Source: an uncultured Actinomycetes bacterium (GTDB lineage Bacteria; Actinomycetota; Actinomycetes; Nanopelagicales; Nanopelagicaceae). From it: DNA of 7,812 nucleotides. Below, one piece after another: positions 1 to 6,787 of this stretch; position 1 is the first letter of the stretch; every line of letters begins with the position of its first letter. The notes under the pieces were generated by a model. That model saw only the letters and a program-made list of their open reading frames with translations, searched no databases and was not told where the DNA came from. The DNA lies in NCBI GenBank assembly GCA_903844585.1, contig CAIMUD010000140.1:1-7812 (forward strand), in the 5' to 3' direction. A program made the position numbers and the translations under genes.

Positions 1-361
1 ATACATTTCGCGCGCCGAATATCGTTCATCGTGGGGTTCGCCAACATATAACCCTGCATCACGTTTTCTAGATGAAATTCCAGAAGAGTTAATAGAGTGG
101 CGAAATACAGAAAGGACCACGTTTACAGTTTCGCCTTCTTCACTTCGCAGAACTTCGACAACTCCACCACCTCGAGCAACTGGTAAGAAAAGTTCGGCGA
201 TGGTGCTTGAAGTTGGACAGCGTGTGTCACATGACACATTCGGACTTGGCACAGTGGTTGCTGTGGCAGGCGAAGGCGACAAATCTGAGGCCACAATTAA
301 CTTCGGGGAGTACGGCGAGAAGCGTTTGCTGCTGCGCTATGCACCTGTTGTAACGCTCTAG
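1..361 (+). CDS. pcrA: PcrA/UvrD-type ATP-dependent DNA helicase, C-terminal fragment
   Basis: Only the last 119 residues are present; the reading frame starts at base 2 and ends at TAG 359-361. PcrA is a 3'-5' superfamily 1 helicase used in DNA repair and in clearing replication-transcription conflicts. The fragment opens with the end of the helicase core (SRAEYRSSWGSP at residues 3-14, then NPASRFLDEIPEEL at 17-30), a signature found just before the PcrA tail. A basic, Ser/Thr/Pro-rich linker follows (about residues 36-66). The final piece, residues 71-117 (VGQRVSHDTFGLGTVV and later LLLRYAP), is the Tudor-like domain that in PcrA contacts RNA polymerase. The helicase motifs themselves lie upstream of the window. 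The gene is on the same strand as sucC but separated by 60 bases, so it may be a different transcription unit. Identification is firm from the tail signature; nothing looks truncated other than by the window edge. Confidence 0.93.
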   Translation, partial: YISRAEYRSSWGSPTYNPASRFLDEIPEELIEWRNTERTTFTVSPSSLRRTSTTPPPRATGKKSSAMVLEVGQRVSHDTFGLGTVVAVAGEGDKSEATINFGEYGEKRLLLRYAPVVTL

Positions 362-375
362 GATTACTCCATAAC
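348..375 (+). promoter_or_regulatory. Weak candidate promoter upstream of sucC
   Basis: TTGTAA at 348-353 (4 of 6 to TTGACA) lies 16 bases before CATAAC at 370-375 (4 of 6 to TATAAT). It would start transcription near 382 and leave a leader of about 40 bases that contains the sucC ribosome binding site. The -35 lies inside the last codons of pcrA. Both boxes are mediocre and such matches occur by chance, so this is only the best candidate in the pcrA-sucC gap. No terminator-like hairpin with a T-run is visible after pcrA. Confidence 0.2.
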
Positions 376-411
376 TGAAGGCAGAGCCGGCCGATACATC
401 AAATATGAATT

Positions 412-415
412 GGAG
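412..415 (+). promoter_or_regulatory. Ribosome binding site of sucC
   Basis: GGAG sits 6 bases before the GTG codon at 422. An in-frame TGA at 416-418 rules out any start further upstream, so this site and the GTG together fix the sucC start. Confidence 0.8.
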
Positions 416-421
416 TGATCC

Positions 422-1588
422 GTGGATCTCTTTGAATATCAAGCACGCGATCTCTTCGAAAAACATGGAGTTCCAGTTCTTGCTGGGGCCGTTGCAACAA
501 CTCCAGCAGAAGCTGAATCAGCTGCTACAAAAATTGGTGGCAAAGTCGTCGTAAAGGCTCAAGTAAAAGTTGGTGGCCGCGGAAAAGCTGGCGGAGTAAA
601 GCTTGCAGAAAATGCGACAGATGCTCGAGTTAAAGCAGAAGCAATTCTTGGAATGGATATTAAAGGCCACATTGTTCATAAGGTGATGATTGCAGGGGCT
701 GCTCCAATTGCTGAAGAATATTATTTAGCAATCTTGCTTGACCGATCTAATCGCACCTTCTTAGTAATGGCATCCGTTGCTGGTGGCATGGACATCGAAG
801 AAGTTGCACATAAGACACCAGAAAAACTTGCCAAAGTACCCGTTTCATCCGTTGAAGGTATCTCACTCGCAAAAGCAAAAGAGATTGTTGCTCAAGGTGC
901 ATTTCCTGCTGATATCGCTGATCAAGTCGCAGATGTATTGCTAAAGCTTTGGGAAACTTTTCAATCAGAGGATGCAACACTTGTAGAAGTAAACCCTCTG
1001 GTTAAAACTTCTGATGGTCGCATCATCGCCCTCGATGGCAAAGTCACTCTCGATGACAATGCTGATTTTCGCCAACCAGACCATGCTGCACTCGTTGATC
1101 TTGCTTCAACAAATGCACTAGAAGAAGCGGCAAAAGAGAAGGGCCTTAATTACGTCAAACTAGATAATGGTCAAGTTGGCATTATTGGCAACGGCGCAGG
1201 TCTTGTGATGAGCACACTCGATGTTGTCGCATTCGCTGGTGAAAAATATGGCGGAGTACGTCCGGCTAACTTCTTAGATATCGGCGGTGGAGCTTCAGCT
1301 GAAGTAATGGCCAATGGACTCTCGATTATTCTCGGCGACCCAGATGTTAAAAGCGTTTTTGTAAATGTTTTTGGTGGAATCACAGCCTGCGATGCAGTTG
1401 CAAATGGGATTGTTCAAGCCCTCGAACTTCTCGGAGCCAAGGCGACAAAGCCAATTGTTGTACGCCTTGATGGCAATAACGTTTTAGAAGGTCGGGCAAT
1501 TCTTAATAAGGCAAACCACCCACTTGTGGAACAAGCCGAAACAATGGATGGTGCAGCATCACGTGCTGCAGAATTGGCGGCGAAGTAA
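422..1588 (+). CDS. sucC: Succinyl-CoA ligase (ADP-forming), beta subunit
   Basis: SucC pairs with SucD to convert succinyl-CoA, ADP and phosphate to succinate, ATP and CoA, the substrate-level phosphorylation step of the TCA cycle in the cytoplasm. The 388-residue product has the normal family length. It begins [19 protein letters not shown], the usual start of the ATP-grasp half. [10 protein letters not shown] (residues 51-60) is the glycine-rich nucleotide-binding loop and EVNPLV (189-194) carries the Mg-nucleotide region. The C-terminal ligase half shows [12 protein letters not shown] (256-267), NFLDIGGGA (283-291) and [19 protein letters not shown] (313-331), which form the part contacting SucD and its phosphohistidine. 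Translation starts at GTG with GGAG 6 bases upstream; an in-frame TGA just before it excludes a longer form. The stop codon shares one base with the sucD start, so the two subunits are probably translationally coupled. Nucleotide preference (ADP or GDP) cannot be read from the sequence with certainty. Confidence 0.98.
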   Translation: MDLFEYQARDLFEKHGVPVLAGAVATTPAEAESAATKIGGKVVVKAQVKVGGRGKAGGVKLAENATDARVKAEAILGMDIKGHIVHKVMIAGAAPIAEEYYLAILLDRSNRTFLVMASVAGGMDIEEVAHKTPEKLAKVPVSSVEGISLAKAKEIVAQGAFPADIADQVADVLLKLWETFQSEDATLVEVNPLVKTSDGRIIALDGKVTLDDNADFRQPDHAALVDLASTNALEEAAKEKGLNYVKLDNGQVGIIGNGAGLVMSTLDVVAFAGEKYGGVRPANFLDIGGGASAEVMANGLSIILGDPDVKSVFVNVFGGITACDAVANGIVQALELLGAKATKPIVVRLDGNNVLEGRAILNKANHPLVEQAETMDGAASRAAELAAK

Positions 1589-2469
1589 TGGCTATCTTTA
1601 TTAACGATGCAACAAAGCTAATTGTTCAAGGGATGACTGGATCTGAAGGAACAAAACACACACGTCGCATGCTTGCATCAGGCACGAAGGTTGTGGGCGG
1701 AGTTACTCCAGGTAAGGGCGGACAAGTTGTAGATATTGATGGGCATCAGCTTCCTGTATTTAATACAGTCGCAGAAGCCATGGCAGCTACGGGAGCAAGC
1801 GCTTCAGTTGTGTTTGTTCCACCCAAGTTTGCAAAAGCTGCAGTTATCGATGCAATCGATGCGGCAATGCCTCTTATCGTTGTCATTACCGAAGGCATCC
1901 CAGTTCATGACGCCGCACACTTCTATGCCTATGCACTTGAAAAAGGGAAGGTTCAAATTATTGGACCAAACTGTCCGGGTTTAATTAGTCCGGGTAAATC
2001 TAATGTTGGAATTATTCCGGCAGATATCACTGGTCCAGGAAAAATTGGCTTAGTTTCTAAATCAGGAACGCTTACATATCAAATGATGTACGAACTTCGC
2101 GATATTGGCTTCAGTACTGCAGTTGGAATTGGTGGCGACCCAGTAATTGGTACAACTCATATTGATTGCCTGCGCGCATTTCAAGATGATCCGGAGACAG
2201 AAGCTATAGTAATGATTGGTGAAATCGGTGGCGATGCAGAAGAACGTGCAGCGGCATTTATCGCAGAATATGTGACAAAACCGGTTGTTGGTTATGTTGC
2301 AGGTTTTACAGCACCTGAGGGGAAAACAATGGGTCATGCCGGTGCAATAGTTTCTGGATCTTCAGGTACTGCCCAAGCAAAGAAGGATGCACTTGAAGCC
2401 GCGGGTGTAAAAGTTGGACGAACTCCTAGTGAAACAGCGCAGCTATTGCGCGACGCTCTCGGACGCTAA
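1588..2469 (+). CDS. sucD: Succinyl-CoA ligase, alpha subunit (CoA-binding, phosphohistidine)
   Basis: This is the partner of SucC in the TCA-cycle succinyl-CoA ligase. The 293-residue protein has the expected length. The N-terminal Rossmann CoA-binding domain shows [11 protein letters not shown] (residues 15-25) and [11 protein letters not shown] (35-45). [19 protein letters not shown] (124-142) and [10 protein letters not shown] (156-165) are family hallmarks. The catalytic histidine that is transiently phosphorylated is His250 in [11 protein letters not shown]. The ATG overlaps the TAA of sucC by one base (TAATG). There is no good Shine-Dalgarno sequence of its own beyond purines at the end of sucC, which fits reinitiation by ribosomes finishing sucC and would give equal subunit amounts. 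The PerM-like gene begins 5 bases after its stop codon. Nothing is unusual in the protein. Confidence 0.98.
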   Translation: MAIFINDATKLIVQGMTGSEGTKHTRRMLASGTKVVGGVTPGKGGQVVDIDGHQLPVFNTVAEAMAATGASASVVFVPPKFAKAAVIDAIDAAMPLIVVITEGIPVHDAAHFYAYALEKGKVQIIGPNCPGLISPGKSNVGIIPADITGPGKIGLVSKSGTLTYQMMYELRDIGFSTAVGIGGDPVIGTTHIDCLRAFQDDPETEAIVMIGEIGGDAEERAAAFIAEYVTKPVVGYVAGFTAPEGKTMGHAGAIVSGSSGTAQAKKDALEAAGVKVGRTPSETAQLLRDALGR

Positions 2470-2474
2470 CTTCG

Positions 2475-3557
2475 ATGGTGCAACGCGTCCTCTCGGTCTC
2501 GTTCACTCATGTACTTCGCACGCTCGCAGTGTTGCTTCTGCCTCTTTCATTTATTTCACTCATCGCATGGGCGACTGCAGGAAGTACAACAGGAAATACA
2601 TCTGATCCGATTCGAGCAGCGTTATGGCTTTGGATAGGCGCACACCACATTCCGTTTTCAATGACCATGGCTGGCGGAGTCCCTGGATATCTTTCATATC
2701 TTCCAATTGGCGCAGTGCTAATTCCTTTCCTTGCACTTCGTAGTGGGTTTTATCGCGCAATTAACAAATTGCATATGGATTATCACTCCATTGATACCGT
2801 ACGAATTATCTATGCTTCTATTTATACTGCGTTTTTAACGCTTCTCTCATTTCTAAGTAGTTCATCGGGAGTATCTCCAAAGTGGTATCTCGCACCAATT
2901 TTTGGTTTTGTTATTGCATATTCAGCGGCGTTTTCGGCAAGCAGTGGCGCACGCATCTCCCACGGCCTCATTCTTGCAACACAGGCAGTTGCCCTCGCAC
3001 TTGGCGCTAGTTTTATTTATTTGGGCGTGCTCATTTTGACCCATGTAAAGACGGTCAACAATCTCACTACGGTCTTGCAGCCAGGAATTTTTGGTGGCGT
3101 TCTATTATTTCTGCTGAGTATTTTTTATTTACCTAATGCAGCAATCGCTCTCTTTTCCTATTTTCTTGGCACAGGTTTTGCAATCGGAACAGGGACAAAT
3201 ATTTCGCCATTTACTCGCACGATTGATCAGATTCCAGCATTCCCATTAATGGGCGTGATTCCTGAATCGACTTCAAAAGTATCTCTTATTGCAATTGCAC
3301 TGTTCATCGGCCTTGGGGCGCTGCTTGCGCTGCGCAGTCTTTCCGCTGGCATCAAGGCTCTTTTACAATCTTCTCTCTTATCCATTTTGCTTGTCGCCTT
3401 GCTTTCATATTTAGCTAGTGGCGCACTTATTACAGATGCTATGGGATCTGTCGGTGTTTCAATCTGGAAGATGACTCTTGCATTTGCCCTCGAAATCGGA
3501 ATTGGCGCAACGCTTGTAATTCTCTTACCAGCCATCTTCGAGCGAAATAAGCGTTAA
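2475..3557 (+). CDS. DUF6350 / PerM-like polytopic membrane protein
   Basis: A very hydrophobic 360-residue protein with roughly eight to ten membrane segments, for example around residues 13-35, 46-65, 72-89, 109-128, 138-155, 163-188, 203-232, 268-286, 297-318 and 332-353, ending in a charged tail (ERNKR). The best signature is SYFLGTGFAIGTGTNISPF (residues 228-246) followed by PAFPLMGVIPES (254-265), matching the glycine-rich stretch and Pro-Phe-Pro motif I know from DUF6350 proteins. Its place between sucD and purN matches M. tuberculosis PerM (Rv0955), a membrane protein reported to be needed for persistence and cell division. At 360 residues it is clearly shorter than mycobacterial PerM (about 450). 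A division role here is inferred from family and position only; no catalytic motif is visible. The ATG is 5 bases after sucD without a clear ribosome binding site, suggesting coupling to sucD. Its stop codon directly abuts the purN start in the same frame. Confidence 0.85.
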   Translation: MVQRVLSVSFTHVLRTLAVLLLPLSFISLIAWATAGSTTGNTSDPIRAALWLWIGAHHIPFSMTMAGGVPGYLSYLPIGAVLIPFLALRSGFYRAINKLHMDYHSIDTVRIIYASIYTAFLTLLSFLSSSSGVSPKWYLAPIFGFVIAYSAAFSASSGARISHGLILATQAVALALGASFIYLGVLILTHVKTVNNLTTVLQPGIFGGVLLFLLSIFYLPNAAIALFSYFLGTGFAIGTGTNISPFTRTIDQIPAFPLMGVIPESTSKVSLIAIALFIGLGALLALRSLSAGIKALLQSSLLSILLVALLSYLASGALITDAMGSVGVSIWKMTLAFALEIGIGATLVILLPAIFERNKR

Positions 3558-4130
3558 GTGACGTTAAAACGTATCGTCATACTTGCATCAGGTGATGGTT
3601 CGTTGGCGCAAGCAATTATTGATTCGTCAGGAATAATTGGCGCGAAAGTTATAGCGGTAGTTACCGATAATCCAAGTGCCTTTGTTTTAGAGAGAGCGGC
3701 CAAGGCAGACATCCCGACACAAATTGTTGAAATGAAAGCTGATCGCAAGGCATGGGATACGGATCTCATTGCACTACTTAGAATGCTTGGCGCTGACTTA
3801 ATTGTGAGCGCTGGATTTATGAGAATTCTCTCGCCAGAGTGTGTGGCTGAATTCAAAATAGTTAATAGCCATCCAGCTCTACTTCCTTTATATCCTGGAG
3901 CGCATGCAGTCCGGGATGCTCTTGCTGGTGGAGCAACTCAAACAGGAACAACGATTCATTGGGTTGATAGCGGTGTAGATACTGGCCAGATCATTGCACA
4001 AGAGAGCGTTGAAATTACTCCGAGTGATACTGAAGATAGTCTCCACGAACGCATTAAGATTGTCGAACGCCGTCTCTATGTTGAGACGATCAAGAATTTA
4101 TTACCTACTCTGGAGAGTGCAGATGTCTGA
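3558..4130 (+). CDS. purN: Phosphoribosylglycinamide formyltransferase (GART)
   Basis: PurN transfers the formyl group of 10-formyl-tetrahydrofolate to GAR, giving FGAR, the third step of de novo purine synthesis. The 190-residue protein is close to the family's usual 190-215. Catalytic residues line up with E. coli Asn106, His108 and Asp144: Asn103 and His105 in [10 protein letters not shown], and Asp141 in [19 protein letters not shown] (84-93) and the end motif [12 protein letters not shown] (162-173) are also typical. The N-terminal loop is [10 protein letters not shown], whereas E. coli has GNGSNLQA; the missing Asn is shared with the mycobacterial protein (GTGSLL) as I remember it, so it is lineage-typical, not a defect. 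Translation starts at GTG, the base after the TAA of the PerM-like gene and in the same frame, so no longer form exists unless that stop is read through. There is no convincing Shine-Dalgarno sequence. purH overlaps its last 8 bases. Confidence 0.96.
   Translation: MTLKRIVILASGDGSLAQAIIDSSGIIGAKVIAVVTDNPSAFVLERAAKADIPTQIVEMKADRKAWDTDLIALLRMLGADLIVSAGFMRILSPECVAEFKIVNSHPALLPLYPGAHAVRDALAGGATQTGTTIHWVDSGVDTGQIIAQESVEITPSDTEDSLHERIKIVERRLYVETIKNLLPTLESADV
4112..4117 (+). promoter_or_regulatory. Ribosome binding site of purH
   Basis: GGAGAG inside the last codons of purN lies 5 bases before the ATG at 4123. It decides the purH start: an in-frame upstream start at 3994 would add 43 residues that are merely the purN sequence read out of frame, and it has no comparable site. 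Confidence 0.8.
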
Positions 4131-5664
4131 TCGTAAAGCCATTCGTCGCGCACTTGTGAGTGTCTATGACAAAGACAGACTCCTAGAACTTGGCAAAGTT
4201 TTATCGTTGGCCGGAGTAGAAATACTTTCTACTGGCTCAACGGCCAAGACATTGCAGGCCAACGGAATTGCCGTGACAGAAGTGAGCAGTTACACGGGAT
4301 TCCCCGAGATTATGGGCGGTAGGGTAAAAACGCTGCATCCAAAAATACACGGTGGAATTCTTGCCGATCAAAATAATCCAGATCACCTTAAAGCAATTTC
4401 TGATTTAGAGATTGAGCCTTTTGATTTGGTCGTAATAAACCTCTATCCATTTAAAGAAACTATTGCCTCTGGTGCTGGATTTGACGAGTGCATAGAACAA
4501 ATTGATATTGGGGGCCCTTCAATGTTGCGCGGCGCCGCAAAAAATCATGGCTCGGTTGCCGTGATCTGCCAAACTTCACAGTACGACCAACTTTTCACAG
4601 CAATTAAGAGCGGTGGTTTTACTCACCAAGAGCGCCAACAGCTGGCTATGACTGTTTTTCGCACCACAGCAGAGTACGACCTAACAATTGCAAACTGGCT
4701 GGGCAAAAATACTTCTGATTCATTGCCAGATTGGTTTGGTCAGATATTTAATAAGCAGAGTTCGCTTCGCTATGGTGAAAACCCACATCAAGGCGCTGCA
4801 ATTTACAGCGGTGGCACACCGGGGATTGTTCAGGCCGTTCAATCACATGGCAAGGAAATGTCATTTAATAATTACACAGATGCTGACGCAGCATGGAGAG
4901 CAGCGCAGGATCACAGCGATCCTTGCGTTGCAATTATTAAACATGCCAATCCGTGTGGAATTGCAACGGGTAAAGATATTGCCAGCGCTTATGAAAAGGC
5001 GCACCTGTGCGATCCAGTTTCGGCATTCGGGGGAGTTGTCGCCGCAAATCGCAAAGTAACACTTGCTATGGCAGAGTCACTTTCAAAAATCTTTACAGAA
5101 GTAATCATTGCTCCCGATTACGAACCCGCCGCACTTGAACTACTTAAAGAAAAGCCATCTATCCGAATATTGACTTGTTTGTTTACGAAAATTAATCCGG
5201 TAGAGCAGCGTCCAGTATCTGGTGGAGTTTTGCTTCAAGATACTGATCTCATTAATGCAGATGGCGATAGCGTGAAGAATTGGAAACAGGTAACTGGTGG
5301 CCAAGTAAGTGCTGCAGAGTTAAGCGATCTCGAATTTGCATGGTGTTCAGTTCGTTCGGTGAAGAGCAATGCAATTTTGCTTGCTAAAGATGGTGCATCA
5401 GTAGGAATTGGAATGGGACAGGTAAATAGAGTTGATTCTGCAAAACTTGCAGTAGATCGCGCTGGATTGAGAGTTACAGGAAGCGTTGGAGCATCGGACG
5501 CGTTCTTCCCATTTGCCGATGGTCTACAGATACTCATTGATGCCGGCGTGCGAGCAGTAGTTGCGCCGGGTGGAAGCGTTCGCGATGAAGAAGTGATTGC
5601 TGCGGCAAAGGCTGCGGGAATTGCGTTGTTTTTCACCGGCACGCGACATTTCTCTCACGCATAG
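4123..5664 (+). CDS. purH: Bifunctional AICAR formyltransferase / IMP cyclohydrolase
   Basis: PurH carries out the last two steps of purine synthesis: AICAR plus 10-formyl-tetrahydrofolate gives FAICAR, which is cyclised to IMP. With the start at 4123 the protein has 513 residues, normal for the family, and begins [17 protein letters not shown] as family members do. The N-terminal MGS-like cyclohydrolase domain (about 1-195) shows STGSTAKTL (36-44), [16 protein letters not shown] (65-80), NLYPF (106-110) and [14 protein letters not shown] (128-141). The formyltransferase domain (about 205-513) shows RYGENPHQ (216-223), the catalytic Lys273-His274 pair in KHANPCG (273-279), SAFGG (300-304), VKSNAILLA (413-421), [10 protein letters not shown] (458-467) and the terminal GTRHFSH (506-512). 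The ATG overlaps purN by 8 bases and has its own GGAGAG site, so the two genes are cotranscribed. Both enzymes use the cofactor made by FolD, encoded next door. Confidence 0.98.
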   Translation: MSDRKAIRRALVSVYDKDRLLELGKVLSLAGVEILSTGSTAKTLQANGIAVTEVSSYTGFPEIMGGRVKTLHPKIHGGILADQNNPDHLKAISDLEIEPFDLVVINLYPFKETIASGAGFDECIEQIDIGGPSMLRGAAKNHGSVAVICQTSQYDQLFTAIKSGGFTHQERQQLAMTVFRTTAEYDLTIANWLGKNTSDSLPDWFGQIFNKQSSLRYGENPHQGAAIYSGGTPGIVQAVQSHGKEMSFNNYTDADAAWRAAQDHSDPCVAIIKHANPCGIATGKDIASAYEKAHLCDPVSAFGGVVAANRKVTLAMAESLSKIFTEVIIAPDYEPAALELLKEKPSIRILTCLFTKINPVEQRPVSGGVLLQDTDLINADGDSVKNWKQVTGGQVSAAELSDLEFAWCSVRSVKSNAILLAKDGASVGIGMGQVNRVDSAKLAVDRAGLRVTGSVGASDAFFPFADGLQILIDAGVRAVVAPGGSVRDEEVIAAAKAAGIALFFTGTRHFSHA

Positions 5665-5666
5665 AA

Positions 5667-5683
5667 CTGCAATAAGATTGCAG
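5667..5683. repeat. Perfect 7-bp inverted repeat just before folD
   Basis: CTGCAAT (5667-5673), a 3-base spacer AAG, then ATTGCAG (5677-5683) form a perfect dyad filling most of the 21-base purH-folD gap and ending 2 bases before the folD ATG. There is no T-run after it, so it is not a standard intrinsic terminator. It could be an operator, since it covers the candidate folD -10 box, or an mRNA hairpin that would hinder translation of folD from purH read-through transcripts. The symmetry is seen directly; the role is inference. Confidence 0.55.
5673..5678 (+). promoter_or_regulatory. Candidate -10 box for leaderless folD transcription
   Basis: TAAGAT fits the actinobacterial -10 consensus TANNNT and ends 7 bases before the ATG at 5686. 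This spacing would place the first transcribed base at or next to the A of the start codon, and folD has no Shine-Dalgarno sequence. Leaderless transcripts of this design are common in actinobacteria. No good -35 box is visible about 17 bases upstream, which is not unusual for this class. Confidence 0.5.
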
Positions 5684-5685
5684 CC

Positions 5686-6528
5686 ATGAGTGCACAAATC
5701 CTTGATGGCAAAGCGTTAGCAGCCACAATCAAAGCGGATTTGTCTATTCGAGTTAGCGCTCTCAAAACTAAATCCATTACACCTGGACTCGGAACCGTTT
5801 TAGTTGGCGATGATTCTGGATCTCTTTCTTATGTCTCGGGTAAGCATCGCGATTGTCAAGAAGTTGGCGTTAATTCGATTCGAGTTGATCTACCCACCAC
5901 AGCAAAAGAGGCAGATGTTTTGGCTGCAATCGCCGATCTAAATTCTGCTAAGGAGTGCTCAGGTTATATTGTTCAGCTTCCGCTTCCACAAGGAATTAAT
6001 ACTCAGAAAATACTGGAAGCAATCGATCCCACCAAAGATGCAGACGGACTTCACCCGATGAATCTCGGAAGACTTGTCGCAGGTTACAAAGGTCCACTGC
6101 CGTGTACGCCAAGAGGAATTGTTGCTCTCATCAAGCATTATAAAATTCCACTTAGCGGAGCAGAAGTGGTGGTTATCGGACGGGGGCTTACTGTTGGCCG
6201 TCCACTTGGATTGTTGCTCACGCGCAAAGAAGAAAATGCCACTGTCACTTTGACTCACACGGGAACAAAAGAGTTATATTCACACACAAAACGCGCAGAT
6301 ATTGTTATTGCGGCCATCGGAAGTGCACACTTCTTGAAAACAGATGCAATTAAAAAAGGCGCGGCAGTTTTAGATGTAGGAATTTCCCGAACCGATAAAG
6401 GACTTCTTGGAGATGTTGATCCAGGAGTTTTAGAAGTTGCTTCATTCTTTGCACCGATGCCAGGAGGCGTTGGCCCAATGACACGCGCAATGCTAATTTC
6501 GAATGTGGTGGAAGCATGCGAGAGATAA
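5686..6528 (+). CDS. folD: Bifunctional methylenetetrahydrofolate dehydrogenase / methenyltetrahydrofolate cyclohydrolase
   Basis: FolD oxidises 5,10-methylene-tetrahydrofolate with NADP+ and hydrolyses the methenyl product to 10-formyl-tetrahydrofolate, the donor used by PurN and PurH upstream. The 280-residue length is standard. The catalytic domain shows [19 protein letters not shown] (residues 39-57) with Tyr49 and Lys53 at the usual active-site positions, then VQLPLPQ (96-102) and [14 protein letters not shown] (117-130). [11 protein letters not shown] (139-149) leads into the Rossmann domain, where [18 protein letters not shown] (161-178) binds [18 protein letters not shown] (204-217), VLDVGI (228-233) and the terminal [14 protein letters not shown] (257-270) complete the family pattern. 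The ATG at 5686 gives the expected N-terminus. It is preceded by a TAAGAT box and an inverted repeat but no ribosome binding site, so it may be leaderless with its own promoter. The DUF3017 gene overlaps its last 13 bases. Confidence 0.97.
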   Translation: MSAQILDGKALAATIKADLSIRVSALKTKSITPGLGTVLVGDDSGSLSYVSGKHRDCQEVGVNSIRVDLPTTAKEADVLAAIADLNSAKECSGYIVQLPLPQGINTQKILEAIDPTKDADGLHPMNLGRLVAGYKGPLPCTPRGIVALIKHYKIPLSGAEVVVIGRGLTVGRPLGLLLTRKEENATVTLTHTGTKELYSHTKRADIVIAAIGSAHFLKTDAIKKGAAVLDVGISRTDKGLLGDVDPGVLEVASFFAPMPGGVGPMTRAMLISNVVEACER

Positions 6529-6743
6529 CTTCTACGCAATTGCGCATTGCGTTTTTTGCAATTGCGGGTGGAGTAATTCTTGGAGCGCTCTCACTTGTTC
6601 GACTCGGATCTATTTTGATTGCCCTCGGTACTGGTGTGATTGCAATCGCACACTGGAAGAGCGGCAAAGTTGAGCGTTATTTAGCTCTCGGTATCGCCAT
6701 TGCGCTGCTCGCCCTGGCTATCTCACTACCTCGCGGGCTGTAG
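6516..6743 (+). CDS. Small DUF3017 family membrane protein
   Basis: A 75-residue hydrophobic protein with three likely membrane segments, about residues 9-28, 31-46 and 55-71, separated by short basic or polar turns (HWKSGKVER at 46-54). Small three-helix proteins assigned to DUF3017 sit between folD and mdh in many actinobacteria, and length, topology and position all agree here. Its function is unknown; I see no enzymatic motif. The ATG lies 13 bases inside the end of folD, with GGTGGA (6507-6512) as a nearby purine-rich ribosome binding site, so it is probably cotranscribed and coupled with folD. Its TAG is followed by the palindrome in front of mdh. It is considered real, not a shadow, because of its conserved context, its consistent hydrophobic helices and its neat fit between the neighbouring genes. 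Confidence 0.8.
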   Translation: MREITSTQLRIAFFAIAGGVILGALSLVRLGSILIALGTGVIAIAHWKSGKVERYLALGIAIALLALAISLPRGL

Positions 6744-6747
6744 AGTT

Positions 6748-6765
6748 TCTCTTGATGTCAAGAGA
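6748..6765. promoter_or_regulatory. Perfect 18-base palindrome, candidate operator for mdh-icd
   Basis: TCTCTTGATGTCAAGAGA consists of two exact 8-base arms around a central TG in the 44-base gap before mdh, ending 22 bases before the mdh ATG. The size and symmetry suit a dimeric winged-helix repressor. From memory, the CTTGA-N2-TCAAG core resembles sites of actinobacterial MarR-family regulators such as Streptomyces TamR, which is reported to act on TCA-cycle genes; this link is tentative. The candidate -10 boxes flanking it (TAGAGT at 6741-6746, GATATT at 6764-6769) are both weak. A 7-bp mRNA hairpin with a 4-base loop is the alternative reading; the run after it is mixed A/T, so a terminator is unlikely. 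Confidence 0.55.
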
Positions 6766-6776
6766 TATTTAAAGAA

Positions 6777-6781
6777 AAGGA
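6777..6781 (+). promoter_or_regulatory. Ribosome binding site of mdh
   Basis: AAGGA lies 6 bases before the ATG at 6788 but only 3 bases before the in-frame GTG at 6785. The spacing favours ATG as the true start, removing one residue from the longest reading frame. Confidence 0.7.
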
Positions 6782-6787
6782 TTTGTG

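Noticed and set aside
362..421. Terminator or structured RNA between pcrA and sucC
   Set aside because: Only a short GCCGGC/CGGCCG self-complementary stretch is present (386-394), too short for a hairpin and lacking a T-run; nothing else repeats in the gap.
2414..2605. Open frame spanning the sucD-PerM junction on the + strand
   Set aside because: It overlaps two supported genes in another frame and shows no conserved motif or initiation signal.
3994..4122. Extended purH start giving a 556-residue protein
   Set aside because: The extra residues are purN coding sequence read in another frame, the family N-terminus matches [11 protein letters not shown] at 4123, and GGAGAG lies 5 bases before that ATG.
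5235..5642. 135-residue open frame on the minus strand, and similar minus-strand frames at 3227-3535, 3554-3856 and 6255-6539
   Set aside because: They lie opposite clearly conserved purH, PerM-like, purN and folD sequence, have no ribosome binding site and are composed of Ser/Ala/Pro-rich shadow translation.
5667..5683. Inverted repeat before folD as an intrinsic terminator of the pur genes
   Set aside because: The stem is A/T-rich with 3 bases of loop and is followed by GCCATG, not by a T-run.
6748..6770. Palindrome before mdh as an intrinsic terminator
   Set aside because: The stem has only three G/C pairs per arm and the downstream ATATTTAAAG is not a uridine run; an operator explains the symmetry better.
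6785..6787. GTG as the mdh start
   Set aside because: It would be only 3 bases from AAGGA; the adjacent ATG at 6788 has normal spacing and gives the usual short N-terminus.
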